Of a stretch of 64,000 nt of DNA, positions 51,701 to 63,702 are shown one piece after another. Numbering within the stretch: position 1 is the stretch's first letter; each line of letters opens with the position of its first letter. A program made the position numbers and the translations under genes. The stretch lies in NCBI GenBank assembly GCA_033439295.1, contig JAVTLE010000011.1, positions 248,082 to 312,081 on the forward strand, in the 5' to 3' direction. Under the pieces are notes generated by a model. It was not told the origin of the DNA, ran no database searches, and saw nothing but the letters and a program-made list of their open reading frames with translations. This DNA comes from Deuterostichococcus epilithicus. Its lineage: Eukaryota; Chlorophyta; Trebouxiophyceae; Prasiolales; Stichococcaceae.

Positions 51701-52129
51701 CCCCTGTCGCGCCTGATGCGGCCGCCGATGAGCAGGCGCGCTCCTCGTGGTGCCGTCGCTCAGGCTGCCGAAGACTGCACACCGAGCCGACAGAGCGGCT
51801 CCGAGCGGGGCCTGCTGCTCTTGCGCTGGGCAGCCTCCTCCCCTGCAGCAGGATCGGCCGACGCCCATATGCTTCTGCAGGTTCTTTCACCTGCTCCACC
51901 GCTTTCGCACCGAAGCCATCATCCGTGTGCCGAACCTTTGGAGCAGAGGCGCGCCGTGGCGGCCAAGTACGGCGGCTTCGAGGCGCACACCACCGGCTTC
52001 GGCTCGCGCATGATGGCGCGCTGGGGCTTCGGCGGCGCCGGCGCGGGCCTCGGCGCCAGGCAGCAGGGCATCGCGGAGCCCATCGCGGCGGTGCGCCGCG
52101 GCAAGGGCGTCGGCCTCGGCGCCGACTGA
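45752..52129 (+). CDS. R3H and G-patch domain protein, Sqs1-like
   Basis: Sqs1/Pfa1-type proteins stimulate the helicase Prp43 through the G-patch, in splicing and ribosome maturation. Exons: 45752-45889, 46186 to about 46287, 46446-46595, 47179-47260, 47489-47662, 47843-48032, 48505-48615, 48927-49083, 49356-49477, 49886-50004, 50274 to about 51262, one near 51625-51700 (KARKKELKLARRAAREAKL), 51947-52129. R3H: KHEGAAVQRLAALYGLKC, GSGKKATLM, VASTRHTAMP across exons 48505-49083. G-patch: HTTGFGSRMMARWGFGGAG, then GIAEPI and GVGLGAD at the end. The N-terminus is basic (MPRKSKSRGDKYGPV), nuclear-like. Oddities: an in-frame TAG at 50870-50872 followed at once by AG|GCGGCT; an apparent frame slip at the N calls 47890/47896; and five decayed exon-edge copies, more than any other gene here. 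Confidence 0.87.
46661..46715 (+). repeat. Decayed copy of R3H/G-patch exon 3 end
   Basis: GCTGCAGG at 46661 restarts the sequence found at 46547 (offset 114 bp): TTCACCGCCAAGCTGGCCGC against TTCATCGCCAACCTGGCCGC. The copy ends in GGGGTTTGAG where the exon has its GGGGTGCGC donor. Confidence 0.87.
47044..47110 (+). repeat. Decayed copy of R3H/G-patch exon 4 start
   Basis: CCGCAGGAGT at 47044 repeats the acceptor and exon start at 47174 (offset 130 bp), with a 6-base insertion after GAGT and then TACGAGGGCGTGGCAGAAGC matching TACGAGGGCCTGGCGGATGC. Confidence 0.87.
48084..48157 (+). repeat. Decayed copy of R3H/G-patch exon 6 end
   Basis: CGCCGCGG at 48084 and CATGGACGGCGACC at 48137 repeat the same words at 47961 and 48014, a constant offset of 123 bp. 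Substitutions break the protein sequence. Lies just after the exon's donor at 48033. Confidence 0.88.
48374..48410 (+). repeat. Decayed copy of R3H/G-patch exon 7 start
   Basis: GCGCAGGGCCTGGCGACAAG at 48374 matches the acceptor and start of the R3H exon at 48499 (offset 125 bp), where it reads GCGCAGGGCCTGCCGACCAA. Confidence 0.85.
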
Positions 52130-53485
52130 TTCGGAGCGCCGACCGATGCGAAACGGTGCAGCCCAGGTCTCACACCCGGCCCGGGATGTGCGGTCCTGGG
52201 TCCCTCGGCGGCGGCGGCGCGCTGTCGCGCGCCCAGGGGGCCGGCCTCGGCGCCGACTGAGGGGCGCTGGCCATGCGCTGGCTGACCGTGGCGGCACCCC
52301 GCTGTCGGAGGGAGAACCATCTGGGACCAGGTATCTGTCAGCAAGGGTTGCATCCCACGTCCACTCTCGTCAGCCCGGCCGGCCAGCAGGACGGGCGGGC
52401 AGGGCACTGGGCAGGCATTGCCGCGGCGCCAGGCAGGAAGTAGGAGGCGAGGCACCGGCCTGGCAGGCTCTCCGGGCAAGCAGCATTGCAGGCGTGGTGC
52501 AGAGGCGATCCGTGCAGGCGGCCCGTTGCATTGCTTGTTGGGTGGCGGACAGATTCAGGCGACCATGCACTCAATGCCTCAAGCTTGCCTCTGCTTGGCC
52601 GGCATGGTCTTAGGTTTGAATTGCTGCTAGGACGTTGAAGCTGTACATAATGACGTTCTGTGTGGCAAGAGCGGCACCATGCTGTGGAACCAAGAGGTAT
52701 ATCTACCGTCAAATTATCGGGTTGCTCTCCTTACAAGACAGCTACTCTACGTACTGGGTACCTAGGCAGATAATTACCGACTTCTGCACAAAACGCCTCC
52801 GACGGCGCCCGGACCGGGATTGTTGCTTTTCAAAGGTAGGCAGCACAAAAGACACGCGCCGTTGCAGTGCATCCTCGCACCGCTGCACACACACCCTCCT
52901 GCGGGTTCCCAGCAGCAGAGAGGTCCCTACTCGCATGCCGCATATGTGCCGCTCCAAACAAAGGTAACATACGAACCAGAAAAGCCTGTGAAACTAGAAG
53001 CTCTAGAGGTGGCACTGGTCCGCCCAACAGCAGGGCAGCAGGCCCAGCTCAGTCGTTTGTGCTCAGTCGCCAGCGCCCCTGCGTCACATTGCGGCCTCAA
53101 GGCGCTGGCAGCGCACCACCACTCCAACGTGCTGTCTGCCAGCCGCCTCAGCAGGGCTGCGCAGCCTTTCTTGGGGGCCGAGCCGTCGCTCGCTGCTCGT
53201 GGCAGCTGCACGATCCCGTGCCGCAGCGCCATCGATGCCGCGACCGGTCACACCTTGCCACGAACCTGATGCTCCCATCTCATGTGAAAGCGGCTGGTGA
53301 AGGTGTCGAGAGGAGCACCGCCGCCGCGGCAGCTGCCATGCTGCTGTGTCGAAGGCGCCTCGCGGCGGCGGACGCTCCATGTTATGGCCCGGTCAGATCC
53401 CTCCCTTATTGACGCCCGGCGTGCGTCAGCCGGAGGCGCAGCACAGCGCTGCACCACACGGGCGCGCGGGCAGGCGGCAGCCGCG
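52130..53485. other. Convergent region with unresolved SBP gene 3' end
   Basis: Between the R3H/G-patch stop and the last clear SBP-gene exon. Minus-strand frames at 52927-53232 and 53248-53619 are open but show no recognisable domain; one may be the true C-terminus. 52620-52800 is AT-richer and unlike a gene. TTACA at 52732-52736 (TGTAA on the minus strand) could be the SBP polyadenylation word. Confidence 0.4.
52242..52260 (+). repeat. Copy of the R3H/G-patch gene's last codons and stop
   Basis: CGGCCTCGGCGCCGACTGA at 52242 is identical to 52111-52129, the final codons and stop, offset 131 bp. The preceding ~40 bases are more weakly similar. It lies past the real stop, so it is not part of the protein. 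Confidence 0.8.
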
Positions 53486-56400
53486 TCAGGGCGACTGCCG
53501 CAGCGCGGGCGGCGCGGCGGAGTGCACCTGCATGCGGCAACTCCAAAATCTCCAAGCCGTGCCGGCGGCAGGGCATGTAGTACATTGGCGACCTGGAGCA
53601 GCGCTCCGAGTTGCAACACTGCCTGATGGCAGCAGCTGCTTCTGTCGCATGTTCGGTGGAGTACACACAGGTTCCGAGGGTTGGTGGTGCGTGCGCGCCT
53701 GCATCAGTGCCGCGTGCCACAGCTCGCTGGCGGACGGCATCGAGGAGGTGCTCAGCGCTGACGGCCGGCGCAGCGCGGCGGCAAACGCCTCTGCGGCAGC
53801 GGGGTCGCCGCGCGCCTGCGGCATCGTCAAGAACAAGTTCAGGATGGAGAGGTCGTCAGTCAGCAAGCCATACTTCACTCAGCAAACGTGGCGGCGGCGA
53901 ATTGTCAAGCATGCTCGAGTAATGTCCTGAAAGCAGGACGCAATCTGTTGCCAATGACCGCTGCAACAGGGCCGGTGGATCGGGGCGGCCGAGCCTCCAG
54001 CTGGTGCGGCAGATTTGTCGAAACATCTGCACAGTGCAGCCTCTGAACTGGGGCGCATCCAGAAGGCAGCCATACAACCCGTTCGCAATTCCGGTGACAA
54101 GAGGCTGCTCACCGCAGCGGCGCGCGCCAGGCTGAGCTGCAGCTGGTCCATTGCCGGCCACTGCGGCGCGGCGCCGCCGCCGCCGCCGCCGGGCGGCGTG
54201 CTGCGGCCGCCGCCCCCGTACGGCTGGAAAGCCGAGTTCCTTCGCGCAGCAAAGACTTGTCACCATTTCAACATGGACGATACAGCATGGACGGCGGCAC
54301 TCTCGAGCAGCATCGGCTTGCCCGTCAGTGCGCGAGGTTGCCAGAGGCATCAGAGGCTCGCCGGCTGGCGCAGCACGTGCCGCTGCCTGGAGCAGACCGT
54401 CTGCTGGCTCGACTGGTGGGGTCGTCTCATGCGGCAGAGGGTGGCCTTCCCCAATTGAACCAACAGGGGCTGGCGCTGGCGCTAGAAGGCAGCCCCCTAA
54501 GGCGGCAGCACCGCCTGTCCACCCTCTGCGAGCAGAGCCGTCAGCTGCACAGATCGGGCCGGCGGCTACGCGGCAATAGAGTTGAGGGCGCTCGCCAAAC
54601 GTTTGCAGGCGCGGCTACCGCAGGCGCCCGGACGTCAGCGAGGGGTACGATCAGGGGGATGCAGGTATGTTCAACACTATGATCAGACAGTTCCAAATGC
54701 TAATGAATGCACCTGTTGGCGTCGCCGCTGCCCCCGCTGCCGCCGCCGCCCTCCCCCGAGGCGCCGCCCGACAGCAGCTGCAGCGAAGCCGCGACGTCCG
54801 TCAGCTGCCGCCCCGCGCTGGTGCGCGCCCGGTGCGCCCGCACCAGCTGCACTTCCTCTTCCGTCTGCGAGGGGATCCAGCAGGTTTTGATCGGATCGTT
54901 TTCATTGTTTTTATTTCAAACGGGTTGGTGCGCCTGAGCAGCTCCACCTCCTTCTCCGTCTGCAGACATTGCCACACGAGCTTGAAGGAACAGGGTTTCA
55001 GGAACGGCAGGGATCGCCGGTGGGCGTGGGACAGTCGGCAGCGCAGGGGCTGAGTGCCACACAGAGCCGGAGGGGCCGAAGTGCGGTGGCAGAGGACAGG
55101 ACCTCGGAATGCGACAGCGACTGCTCCCGCTGGCCCAACATTGTGGTCGTGGTCAACGGGTGTATTACATGACACCCGTCATGTAATGATGTGATCGAAT
55201 ATGACTCAGTCCTGACTCAGTCCAGACTTTTTGGGGCGCTCCTGCAATGGTCACTACACTAATAGAGGCTCTCAGCACGTGACTGCAACCGGTATGATGA
55301 CTAATTACTCATCGACAGAAGGGTTGTACTGCTCTTTGTCATTGGATAGCCCTAGAGCAGCTGATGATATTTGCGCTGACAGCTGTGACGGGTCCCAAGG
55401 CCGCAGCTGAGGTTACCGCGGCTGAGACTGCAGCAGTCGCTACACAAACGTCGCAGCAGGCGCCGTAGCAGGCGCAGCAGGCGCAGTAGGCGTCGTTCGC
55501 AACACAGCATGACTGATTGCCCCGGACCTTGGTGCGACGAAATGTCACCTTGATGCAACGGTTGGGTTTATGTCCACAATGTTGGGCTGGCCGCGACGCC
55601 ACAGCATACATACCAACTACTGCCGTGCAGGCGCACTGACAACCAACCCCGACCCGCGAGCAGCAGGGAAAGTAACGACTGCTGGCGGGCGCCGCAGCTG
55701 TGTTGAGCGAGGGCAAGTGTCCCCCCGGGCGCAGGGAGATCACAGACCCCCGAGGCGCGCCTTTCACTTGCTGCAGCACGCCGACGAGGCGCACTGCTCG
55801 AGGGGGCAGGTACTTACAACAACCCTCTAGTGGGAATGCTTCGCACCAGATCGAGCGACGAGACGGTGCCGCCGCCCGGCGCAGCTGGGGGTTTGGCGTC
55901 CTCAGAGCCAACGCCGGCGCCGGGACGCTGATGTTCCTGGCTGCCCCCGCCGCCGCCGCCCTGGCTGCCTTCGCTGGAGCGAGACAGGCCGCCCTGCTGC
56001 TGCTGTTGGTGCTGCTGCTGCTGCTGCGCCGCTGCATTCGCCGCGGCGGCAATTGCGGCATAGTCCTCGGCTGCAGATGCGAGGCACGCCAGGCGGTCAC
56101 ATGTGTAGCCTTGAGTGTCACCACCGCAAGCGGTGCCAAGCTTCTCAGCAGATGAGATACGGACACCGGCACGATGCCTGCATGCTCACTCAGCAGTGAC
56201 AGAGCTGCGGAACGGTCGCAAGTGCGAGACACAAGATTTTCCTCAGCGGAGAAAATCTGCTCACCGCTCATGCCGCCGGGCATGGAGGGGCTGGACAACG
56301 CACGGAAGAGGCCGCGGCCGGGCTGCAGCTGCGCCGGCGGCGACGTCGCGGCTGCGGCTGCCGCGCTCGCCGCGGCGCGCTGCATCGCCAGCGCCGCGGG

Positions 56401-58311
56401 AGCGTACTCGGAGGCGGCAAACTCGGCGACCATGTCAGCCATGTTGGGGTGCGGCGCGGAGGAGGTCAGCAGGCGGGCCGGGGGCTGGTAGCTGCCGCCG
56501 CCGCCGCTGCCGCCGAGGGGCCGCCAAGCCGAGGCCGCCGTATGGCGGCGGCAGAACGCTCGGCGGCAGGTAGCCCGCGGCCAGCGCCGCGGCGGCGACG
56601 CGGGCGGCGGCCTCGCCGCTCAGCCCCGGCTCGTNGCTCGTGGAGCGGAACAGGCCGCCGCCGTCGCCACCGCCGCCGGAGCGGGCCGGGTCCCCGGACG
56701 AGCCGGACCCCCCGGAGGAGCGGTCGAGGCCGCCGGGCACGCGCCACCGCGGCGGCAGGCTGGTGGTGTTGAGGCTGGTGTGCTGGTACTGCCCGGGGCC
56801 CGTGGGCGCCGGCGGCAGCAGGCCCGGCAGCCCCTCCCCCCTTCGCAGCGCCGCGGCCGCCCCCTCGAAGCGCGCCGCCGCGTCGAGCCGCGCGGCGTCG
56901 TAGGGCGAGCCGTCCGCATGGCTGCACGGCAGGGCGGGGGGAGCAGGGTGTCAGAAGCCCGGGAAAGACGGACCTGCAGGCGGGCTGCATGCGGCGGCGG
57001 AGGTGCGGCAATGCCGCAGAGTAACATTGCTTCAGAGTAACACATGTACTTCATACATGTGTGCGAGTACTGCTTGATAGGGGCTGGAAGTTCAGCAGCT
57101 GCGGTGCGGTGATGACATCATGCGGGACGCGGCCACTACTACGGTGGTACAAAGCAATCAGTCTGCAAGTTCTGAGCAAAGGGCATGGCCGGCCAGCTAG
57201 CTGCAGCAGGCACCCTCGGGGACAAGCCACTCAGGATCGAACCTAGCGCGTATGACAGGTCCCGGGCCATGTGCAGGCAAGTGGGGACAGGACTCAGAGG
57301 GTGCTGGGGGCTGGGTCCCGAGCGGAGGGCCTGCATGCACAGGACCGCCGGCGTCCGCAGGCCCAGCCGGAGGATGCAGCACAGGCGGCGCCGAAGGCAT
57401 CAGCACCAGCATCATGGAAGCAGTGGAAGCAGCTCGCACCTGTTGTCGACGTCCATGTGGGTGGCGCCGCCGGAGGCGGCACCTGCACCGCCCGCAGAGG
57501 CGGCCGCGCCGCTGTAGGTGGCCCGCCGCCGCTGCGCAGCGGTCGCGGAGCTGCTTGCCTGGCCGCCGTTGGCGGGGCCTGAGCCGTCTGGTGCGCGCTT
57601 GCGCCGCTTGATGTTGTGCAGCGACAGCGCATGGCGGCAGCTCCTGCGATGCAAGCACGTAAGCTTCAAATCTGTTAGCGTTTGTGCCGCGATGACTTGC
57701 ACCGCAACCGAGACCGAGACGCTGGGAGTCGGGCTGCTGCTGGGGGCGGTGCACAGGCAGCGGAAGCACACTGCACAATTCCGGGCGCAAAGACACAAAA
57801 TGATACCTGGTCACGCAAGGGACCGCGCCAGCCCTCGCGAGCGCTGCAGCAAGCTGTGTGCGCACCTTTTGTCCAGGTCGAACTCGGACACGGCGTGGAA
57901 GGTGCCGCACTGCTGGCAGAAGCGCTGCTGCGCGCCGCGCACCGTCACGCACGGGTCACTCGCATGCGCCTGGCACACCTTGTAGCGCCTGTAGTAGTCC
58001 TTCTCCTCAGCCAGGTCCCGGCCGCAGCCCTCGACCTGCGGCGGGAGGGTGGCCGTGAGGGGCTTGCACAAACGGAAAGGTTGTGTTCCTGTAACGTGAC
58101 TTGTGAATCAGGGGGCCGGCGGCCTGGGGCCGCCTTGCCAGGCGGGCGACCGCCTGCCTTTGCTGCAGCACACAGCCCTCATACGAGTTGGATTCTGTCC
58201 GGCGCTGGGCGCGCAAGCCGTCAGCGGCCCAGGGGCCTGACAGGCACTCGAGCACACCTTGCAGACCAGGCGGGGTTGCTGCGAGCTTCCACGCGCGGAG
58301 CCGCCTGACAT
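53486..58311 (-). CDS. SBP-box (SQUAMOSA promoter-binding-like) transcription factor
   Basis: DNA-binding zinc protein recognising GTAC-core sites. Exons from the start: 58258-58311 (MSGGSARGSSQQPRLVCK), 57866-58035, 57440-57643, 56265-56921, 55847-56070, 54713-54864, about 54113-54239, about 53690-53870 (YGLLTDDLSILNLFLTMPQ). The SBP domain is complete: C-x4-C-x16-C-x2-H then C-x2-C-x3-H-x11-C, with HNIKRRKR as the overlapping nuclear signal; its spacing is exactly canonical. The rest is Gly/Ala/Ser/Gln-rich with short polyglutamine runs. A one-base frame slip appears near 56515 in a GC-rich stretch, close to an N at 56636. No ankyrin repeats were seen, so it differs from the longer copper-response regulators as far as visible. 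The C-terminal exon and stop are unresolved. Confidence 0.85.
54920..54970 (-). repeat. Decayed copy of an SBP-gene exon start
   Basis: On the minus strand the acceptor and start of exon 54713-54864 (GCAG then ACGGAAGAGGAAGTGCAGCT) recurs 96 bp upstream as GCAG then ACGGAGAAGGAGGTGGAGCT. The copy runs into AT-rich intron after about 40 bases. Confidence 0.87.
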
Positions 58312-60174
58312 GTTACTCAACGAGCAGCGCTATGGGCCTACTGGCGCTGTGCCTGACTGCCTGCAGCGCGCGGCCATGGAGGGGGCAACGGCCCAACAAC
58401 AGTCCAAAACGACCAGGACCGCCGCGACCGGGCCAGCAACTGTTCCAAGGCGTTGTGCTTCGGCCAGCTCCTCGGCAGGGTTGCGGGTGCGCATATGCCG
58501 GGCCGTACTGGCGCAAGACAGCAGGGGCGTCCGGGCGTTGCAAATGCAGGAATGCCGTCTCGAATGTACGGCTTTCGACCAGTTGCCGAATAGCAGGATT
58601 TACGACAACCCAGAATCTACTCCCACACACACGCCCTGCTGTTTAGAATGAGTTTCCAGCGATGGACGTGAACACAACGGCTTCAGGCGTATGGGACAGG
58701 TGCGCAAGTGCTGCCAACGCAGGCCCTCCGAGATGACGAGGCCCTGGGACCAGGACCTCGTACTGCAGCAGGCTCTACATCGGCGGTGCCCGACGCAGAC
58801 ACAAGTACAGGTTGCATTTGCATCAAAATGCGCAAAGGCATTGATACACGCCGCCAGCACGTTCAGATGGGGTCACGGCCCCGGCAGCCAACAAACACGA
58901 GACTGAGGCCCAGCAAGCATGATTTGCCACCACGCACCTGGCAGAACACAGACGTGACCGCCCGCTTGCTCGGCCGGCCGTACATCGAGCCGGGCCTTGG
59001 CGGGTGCCCGGCCTTGCGATCCTTGACGCCTGGCGGTCGACCGCAGGTGTCAGACGCGGTGTCAGACTCGCTTTTCAACGGGGATTCATCCCCGAGTTGC
59101 GCTGCCGTCATGCCGATGCCGGAGCGGCTGATCCCTTGAGCGAGCGTCTGCACCGTCGACCGACGCCAGGTGGTTGCCGATTCAACCCGGGTGTTTGTGG
59201 ATTGCGAAGCTGCAGACCAGGTCCGGTCCGGCGGAGCTGACACAGCGCGGTTTGGTAGTTGTAAAAGTGCAGGAGCTCCAGGGCCTGTTGCGTCCTGCAA
59301 ACGATGTACAAGCGTGTCACTCTCGGTATCTGGAGTCGACAGGTCACACATCCTCCAAACATGCACAGTCTGTGGCGCGACACCGGCCTCTGGGAGACCG
59401 TTACCGCAATCTTATTCGTACAAGAGAAGCGACTTCTAAACTGACAGACAGTTTGATATTGCAGGTTGCACCTGCCGCATGCACTGTTGGCGGAGGACTT
59501 CTAGTACAATTTGTACAGCAAAAGCTAATTCACCCAGAGATAGCCTGCAGCTGACCGGCAGAACAGTACTGCTAAATGTTACTGAAGCAGAAGCAACATT
59601 CAGACGACGGGCAGCTGTCGAGCGCAGGGCGCCTGGCCACGCAAGCTCAGGGGCAATGCAGTACTAGAGTCTCTTACGCCCGGTACTTTTGGTGAGATTC
59701 TAGCATCACAAAAAGTGTTGCGGCCGGAGCTGTAGCCTGCCCTTACGGTCGACTTTACCGACTGTTGAGAGCGTCAGTCATGCTGCGCGACTTACTGGAG
59801 CGATGCGGGCGTGCCCGCAGCCCTAATCACGGGCACGCTTCGTGGGTGTACCAGGTGTTATGTCAACAACAACAAAGCCGGACGCTCAACTCAGCATTTC
59901 AGGGAATCGAGCGTTCATTTGGCACAGCGTCCGTCATTCCCCTGCGCAAGCGCACTTGGATTTGGATCGCCCCGGTCGAGCCGATGCATAGCTGACTTTG
60001 TCAATCTCAATCTCTGATTTAAGCTATCATTACATGCGGCAAGTGACAGACTGAAGTTGGTATCGAGTTCAGTCTTTTACTTGCCAAAAGCCCTCCGCGC
60101 AACACAGCAACAAGCTCTGCTTCGATCCAACGCTGCAACGAGTGTTCGAGAACTCTTGAACCACCTCCAGAGCG
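58312..60174. promoter_or_regulatory. Divergent promoter region of the SBP and CbbY-like genes
   Basis: 1.86 kb with no supported exon. Must hold both promoters and 5' UTRs. GTAC, the SBP target core, occurs about nine times here, which is near random expectation (about seven), so autoregulation is not argued. Confidence 0.5.
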
Positions 60175-63100
60175 ATGTCGCAGTCGATGTCGCCAGTGGC
60201 TCGCCCGCCTTCAGCTGCACGTCCATTCACCACAGCGCAGCCTCGCCATGGCTGCGGCGCAGCTCCAGCAGCGTCTGTTGTGCAAGTGCCGGCAGCAACG
60301 CTGCACAGCACCGGCGCTTTCCAGCCCTCCAGCCGCACACCCAGGGGCTGGGGTCGGACCATCAGGCAGGGCTTGGCCCGTCCGTCGCCTGGTTCCACGG
60401 CACGGCCTGCCACGGCAGTGTACAGCCTGCGTAACTTCGACTGGCCGGAAGTGCGTCGATCGAGACAACGTATGCTGCATTCAATTGTGTCCTGTGGAGC
60501 TTGCTGATCCCACATTCCTTTGAACAGATCCAGCCATGAAGCAGTGCCGCCCCTCAGTGTGGCATGCGACGCGGCCGCTGGCCTCATGACGTGCGCTTGA
60601 ACCTGCGCTGAACCTGCGGTGGCAGGCGCTGCTGTTCGACTGCGACGGCGTGCTCGTCGACACGGAGCGCGACGGCCACCGCCTCGCATTCAACGAGGCC
60701 TTCAAGCGGAAAGGTTCGCACTCGCCTGCGCCCTGGTGCAGGATCATGCCCCCAGTGGCGCAGGCGACGTGCGACGCATGCACACACGCGCGGAGCTGAG
60801 CGTTGAGCAGGATCAGCGCGAGGCCCGAGGATCCGTGGACGCCTCCTGACTCCACACTGACGCCTGTGCACAAGACTGCAGGAGTCTCCGCTTGGGTCAC
60901 TTTCCTGCGCTCTGCCCAAACCGACGACAGGGTGCCCACAGTGCTTTCTACCCGATGCTGCAGGGCTGCAGCACGAGTGGAGCGTGGAAAAGTACGGGGA
61001 GCTGCTGGAGACGGGCGGCGGCAAGGAGCGCATGACGCGCTACTTCACGGCGAGCCATTGCATCTCGCTTGTGGCTCGTCCCGCAACAGTCCCCGCCGCG
61101 TGCTCGGCCACCTTGCCGCCTGCACCAGTGCTGGCGGGCCGCTGCCTGGTCCCTGGTGCTGCTCGTGCCAGGCTCGCCGGAGCCGCACGGCGCCTGTGCT
61201 TAAACACCTCACCGAGCGCCATCCGCAGCGGCCCTGTGAAAGGCGGCCACCACATGGCGACTCACAATCATACGCTGTGACACGCAGGAAGTCGAGGACC
61301 AGGAACCCTTCAAGTCCATCAAGGTGCGACTGCCCCCGCTGCTGGCCACACATGAAACAGTGTAAGAAAAAAATGTCGAAGTGCTCACAGCGCCCCCGTG
61401 CCCGCTGGCAATCCCCGACAAGTTCTGCACGTCGCAATGCATTTGCGGGCCAGAAACGGGAGTATACTGCCTTGCGAATGGCCGCGGGCGCCTCTGCACG
61501 CACACACCCGGCACAGGCAGGGCCGGCGGGCGCATCAGTGCATTTTGGGGCTGCCACGAGCTCACATGACGTTCTGGTGTAAGGGTTTAGGGTTCAGGCA
61601 CTGTTCAAGACCCGGCCCTGTGTAGCGGCGCTGCTGCAACTTGCAGGACAGTGCGGGGGCGCCTGGAGCCAGGGTTCAACATGTGGTAGCATCGGCGAGC
61701 GCACCACACCACAGGCACCACACGGCGCGAGTCTTGCGGAAGCTGGGTCTTGTGCGACGGCTCTGTCGCCGATCGCAGCGCAGGACGAGGCTGCGCGCAA
61801 GGAGCTTGTCGCCGAGCTGCACAGGCTGAAGACGGACATCTTCATGGAGCTGGTCGAGGAGGCGACGATGCCGCTGCGGCCGGGCGTCAAGCGCCTCGTG
61901 GGTGAGGGGGCCACCACCGCGCCCCTCCCCGTGCACTGTTCCTCTCGCCGCGCGCTTGTTGATCCGCCTCGCAGTTGTGAGGCCATCTGCCGGCACGCGC
62001 GGATCCGCACCTGGAAAGGTTGTTGGGTGTAGGGTGTGGGCGCGGAGGCGGCAGATGAAGAGCACTTTTTGGGCTTTGGATGGCACGTCGGCGACCTCAC
62101 CGGTAACCAGAAGTGGGCTCGTCTCGTCCAGCAGTCGTCTAGCCTCTGAGGGGGGCATGGTGAACACCTCGTCAAGTCGGCCCGCTGGAGCGAGACAGTG
62201 CCTGAAAGTGCTGACGCCCGGCAGACAAGTCCTCCGCCACAAAGCGTCAGCGCACGTGGTATTGTGTCTCAGGGGGATTACTGGCGACGCGCCAGCGGCC
62301 GGCTGTTCCAAGCGAGCCGCTCGTGACAGCTCTGACGTTGCACACGCCCAGTCCCGGCGCAGCAGTTCCATTCCCTGACCTCCACCGCTTCACGCCCTCT
62401 TTCAACCCAAAAAGAGCTGACCCGCAGGCGAGGCCGTCGACGCGGGCATCCCGGTGGCGGTGTGCTCGACCTCCAACGAGCGCGCTGTGAGCACCATCGT
62501 GCGGGTCATGCTGGGCGCGGAGGTGGCGGACCGCATGCGGGTGTTCGCCGGCGACGTGGTGCCGCGCAAGAAGCCGGACCCGGCGATCTACCTGCTGGCG
62601 GCGCAGGAGCTGGGGGTGGACCCTGCCAGGCGAGCTGTCTCGCAACCCTGCTGAATACCTCAGAGCCCTGAACCGTGATCCTGCTGGCGACGTGGCGACG
62701 CTGTCAAATATGCCAGCCCGGGGGTCCGTTGCTCTCTGACGCCGCTGGCAGGGACCCAGAGGGGGGAGGGGGGGGTCGATCCTACCAGGTGGGAACNTGG
62801 GGGTGACTTCGTCAGACATGGGCCGAACCCTGAAGCCTGCAGCGCGAACCCGTTGACATAGCTGTGCCCTTGTCGACTGGGCGGTGGGATGCTGTACGGC
62901 GTCTGGTGATTACTTCAGCTAACTTCAGCGGCCTGAGCATTGACGCAGCGCTGCGGCGTCTCACCCGCAGGTGTGTCGTGATTGAGGACAGCCACATCGG
63001 CGTGCGCGCCGCCCGCGGCGCTGGCATGAGGTGAGGCAGAGCGGCGGTTTGCCAGGCATGCCGGTCCTGCAGCCCCTGCAGTACCTGTGCCACCCTCTGC

Positions 63101-63702
63101 AGCCGGTGGCGTCGTGCAGCTGCCGCCTGCCACTTGATGTGTGTCATGTGGCGCGGAAGCACTGCTGTGCGCCTCGCCTGGCTGTGCTGGCCTGAACACA
63201 GCCTGCAGGAGGGTATGCAGACAGGCACATCGAGGACAGCTCCATGCCATCTGGCTGGCAGGTGCGTCGTCACGCAGAGCAGCTACACGGCAGACGAGGA
63301 CTTCTCGCTGGCGGACGCGGTCTTCGATGCCATCGGCGACGCCGGGGATGAGCGCTTCTCGCTGCACGACCTCACCACGCCGGGTGTGGCCCTGCTGGCC
63401 CCGCTGCCTGCCTCTGTGTCGGTGCGCTGGTTTCGCAGGGCCGGTGCGACGCTGTGACGCCGGTGCAGACCCCTGTTCAGGTGCATTGACGCGGCCGCTT
63501 GCCAAGGAGAAGTGCGATGAGCCTGCACCAATGCAGCGTTCGCCTGGAACGTGCGCGGCGCGGCGCACCAGGCGGTGTCCGGCGCCGCCCGCACGCCTCC
63601 TCACAGGCTGAGCTGGTCGGCATGCTCGTCTGCACAGGCAGCTTCTGGGTGAACGCGCCGAACCCAGTGGACAAGGACGGCAACCGCATTGCGGCGCAGT
63701 GA
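60175..63702 (+). CDS. CbbY-like HAD-superfamily phosphatase, probably plastid-targeted
   Basis: Plant CBBY-type enzymes are plastid phosphatases of sugar bisphosphates such as xylulose-1,5-bisphosphate. Exons: 60175-60417 (Ser/Ala/Pro/Arg-rich leader MSQSMSPVARPPSAARPF), 60626-60713, 60964-61049, 61288-61323 (36-base microexon), 61794-61901, 62428-62629, 62971-63030, 63262-63383, 63638-63702. All four HAD motifs are present: FDCDGVLVDTE (nucleophile Asp), VCSTSNERAV, the Lys of RKKPDPAIY, and VIEDSHIGV. The cap block GLQHEWSVEKYGELL and GGGKERMTRYF is typical of the plant group. The exon ending 62629 is followed by a GC donor, and the one ending 61049 probably is too. The leader exon joins in phase (…TA then ALLFDCDG), which supports the start. 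Confidence 0.92.

Noticed and set aside
52635-52967. A 110-residue open frame in AT-richer DNA
   Set aside because: No homology, no splice continuity and composition like intergenic DNA.
58312-60174. Cluster of GTAC motifs as evidence of SBP autoregulation
   Set aside because: About nine in 1.86 kb is close to chance expectation.
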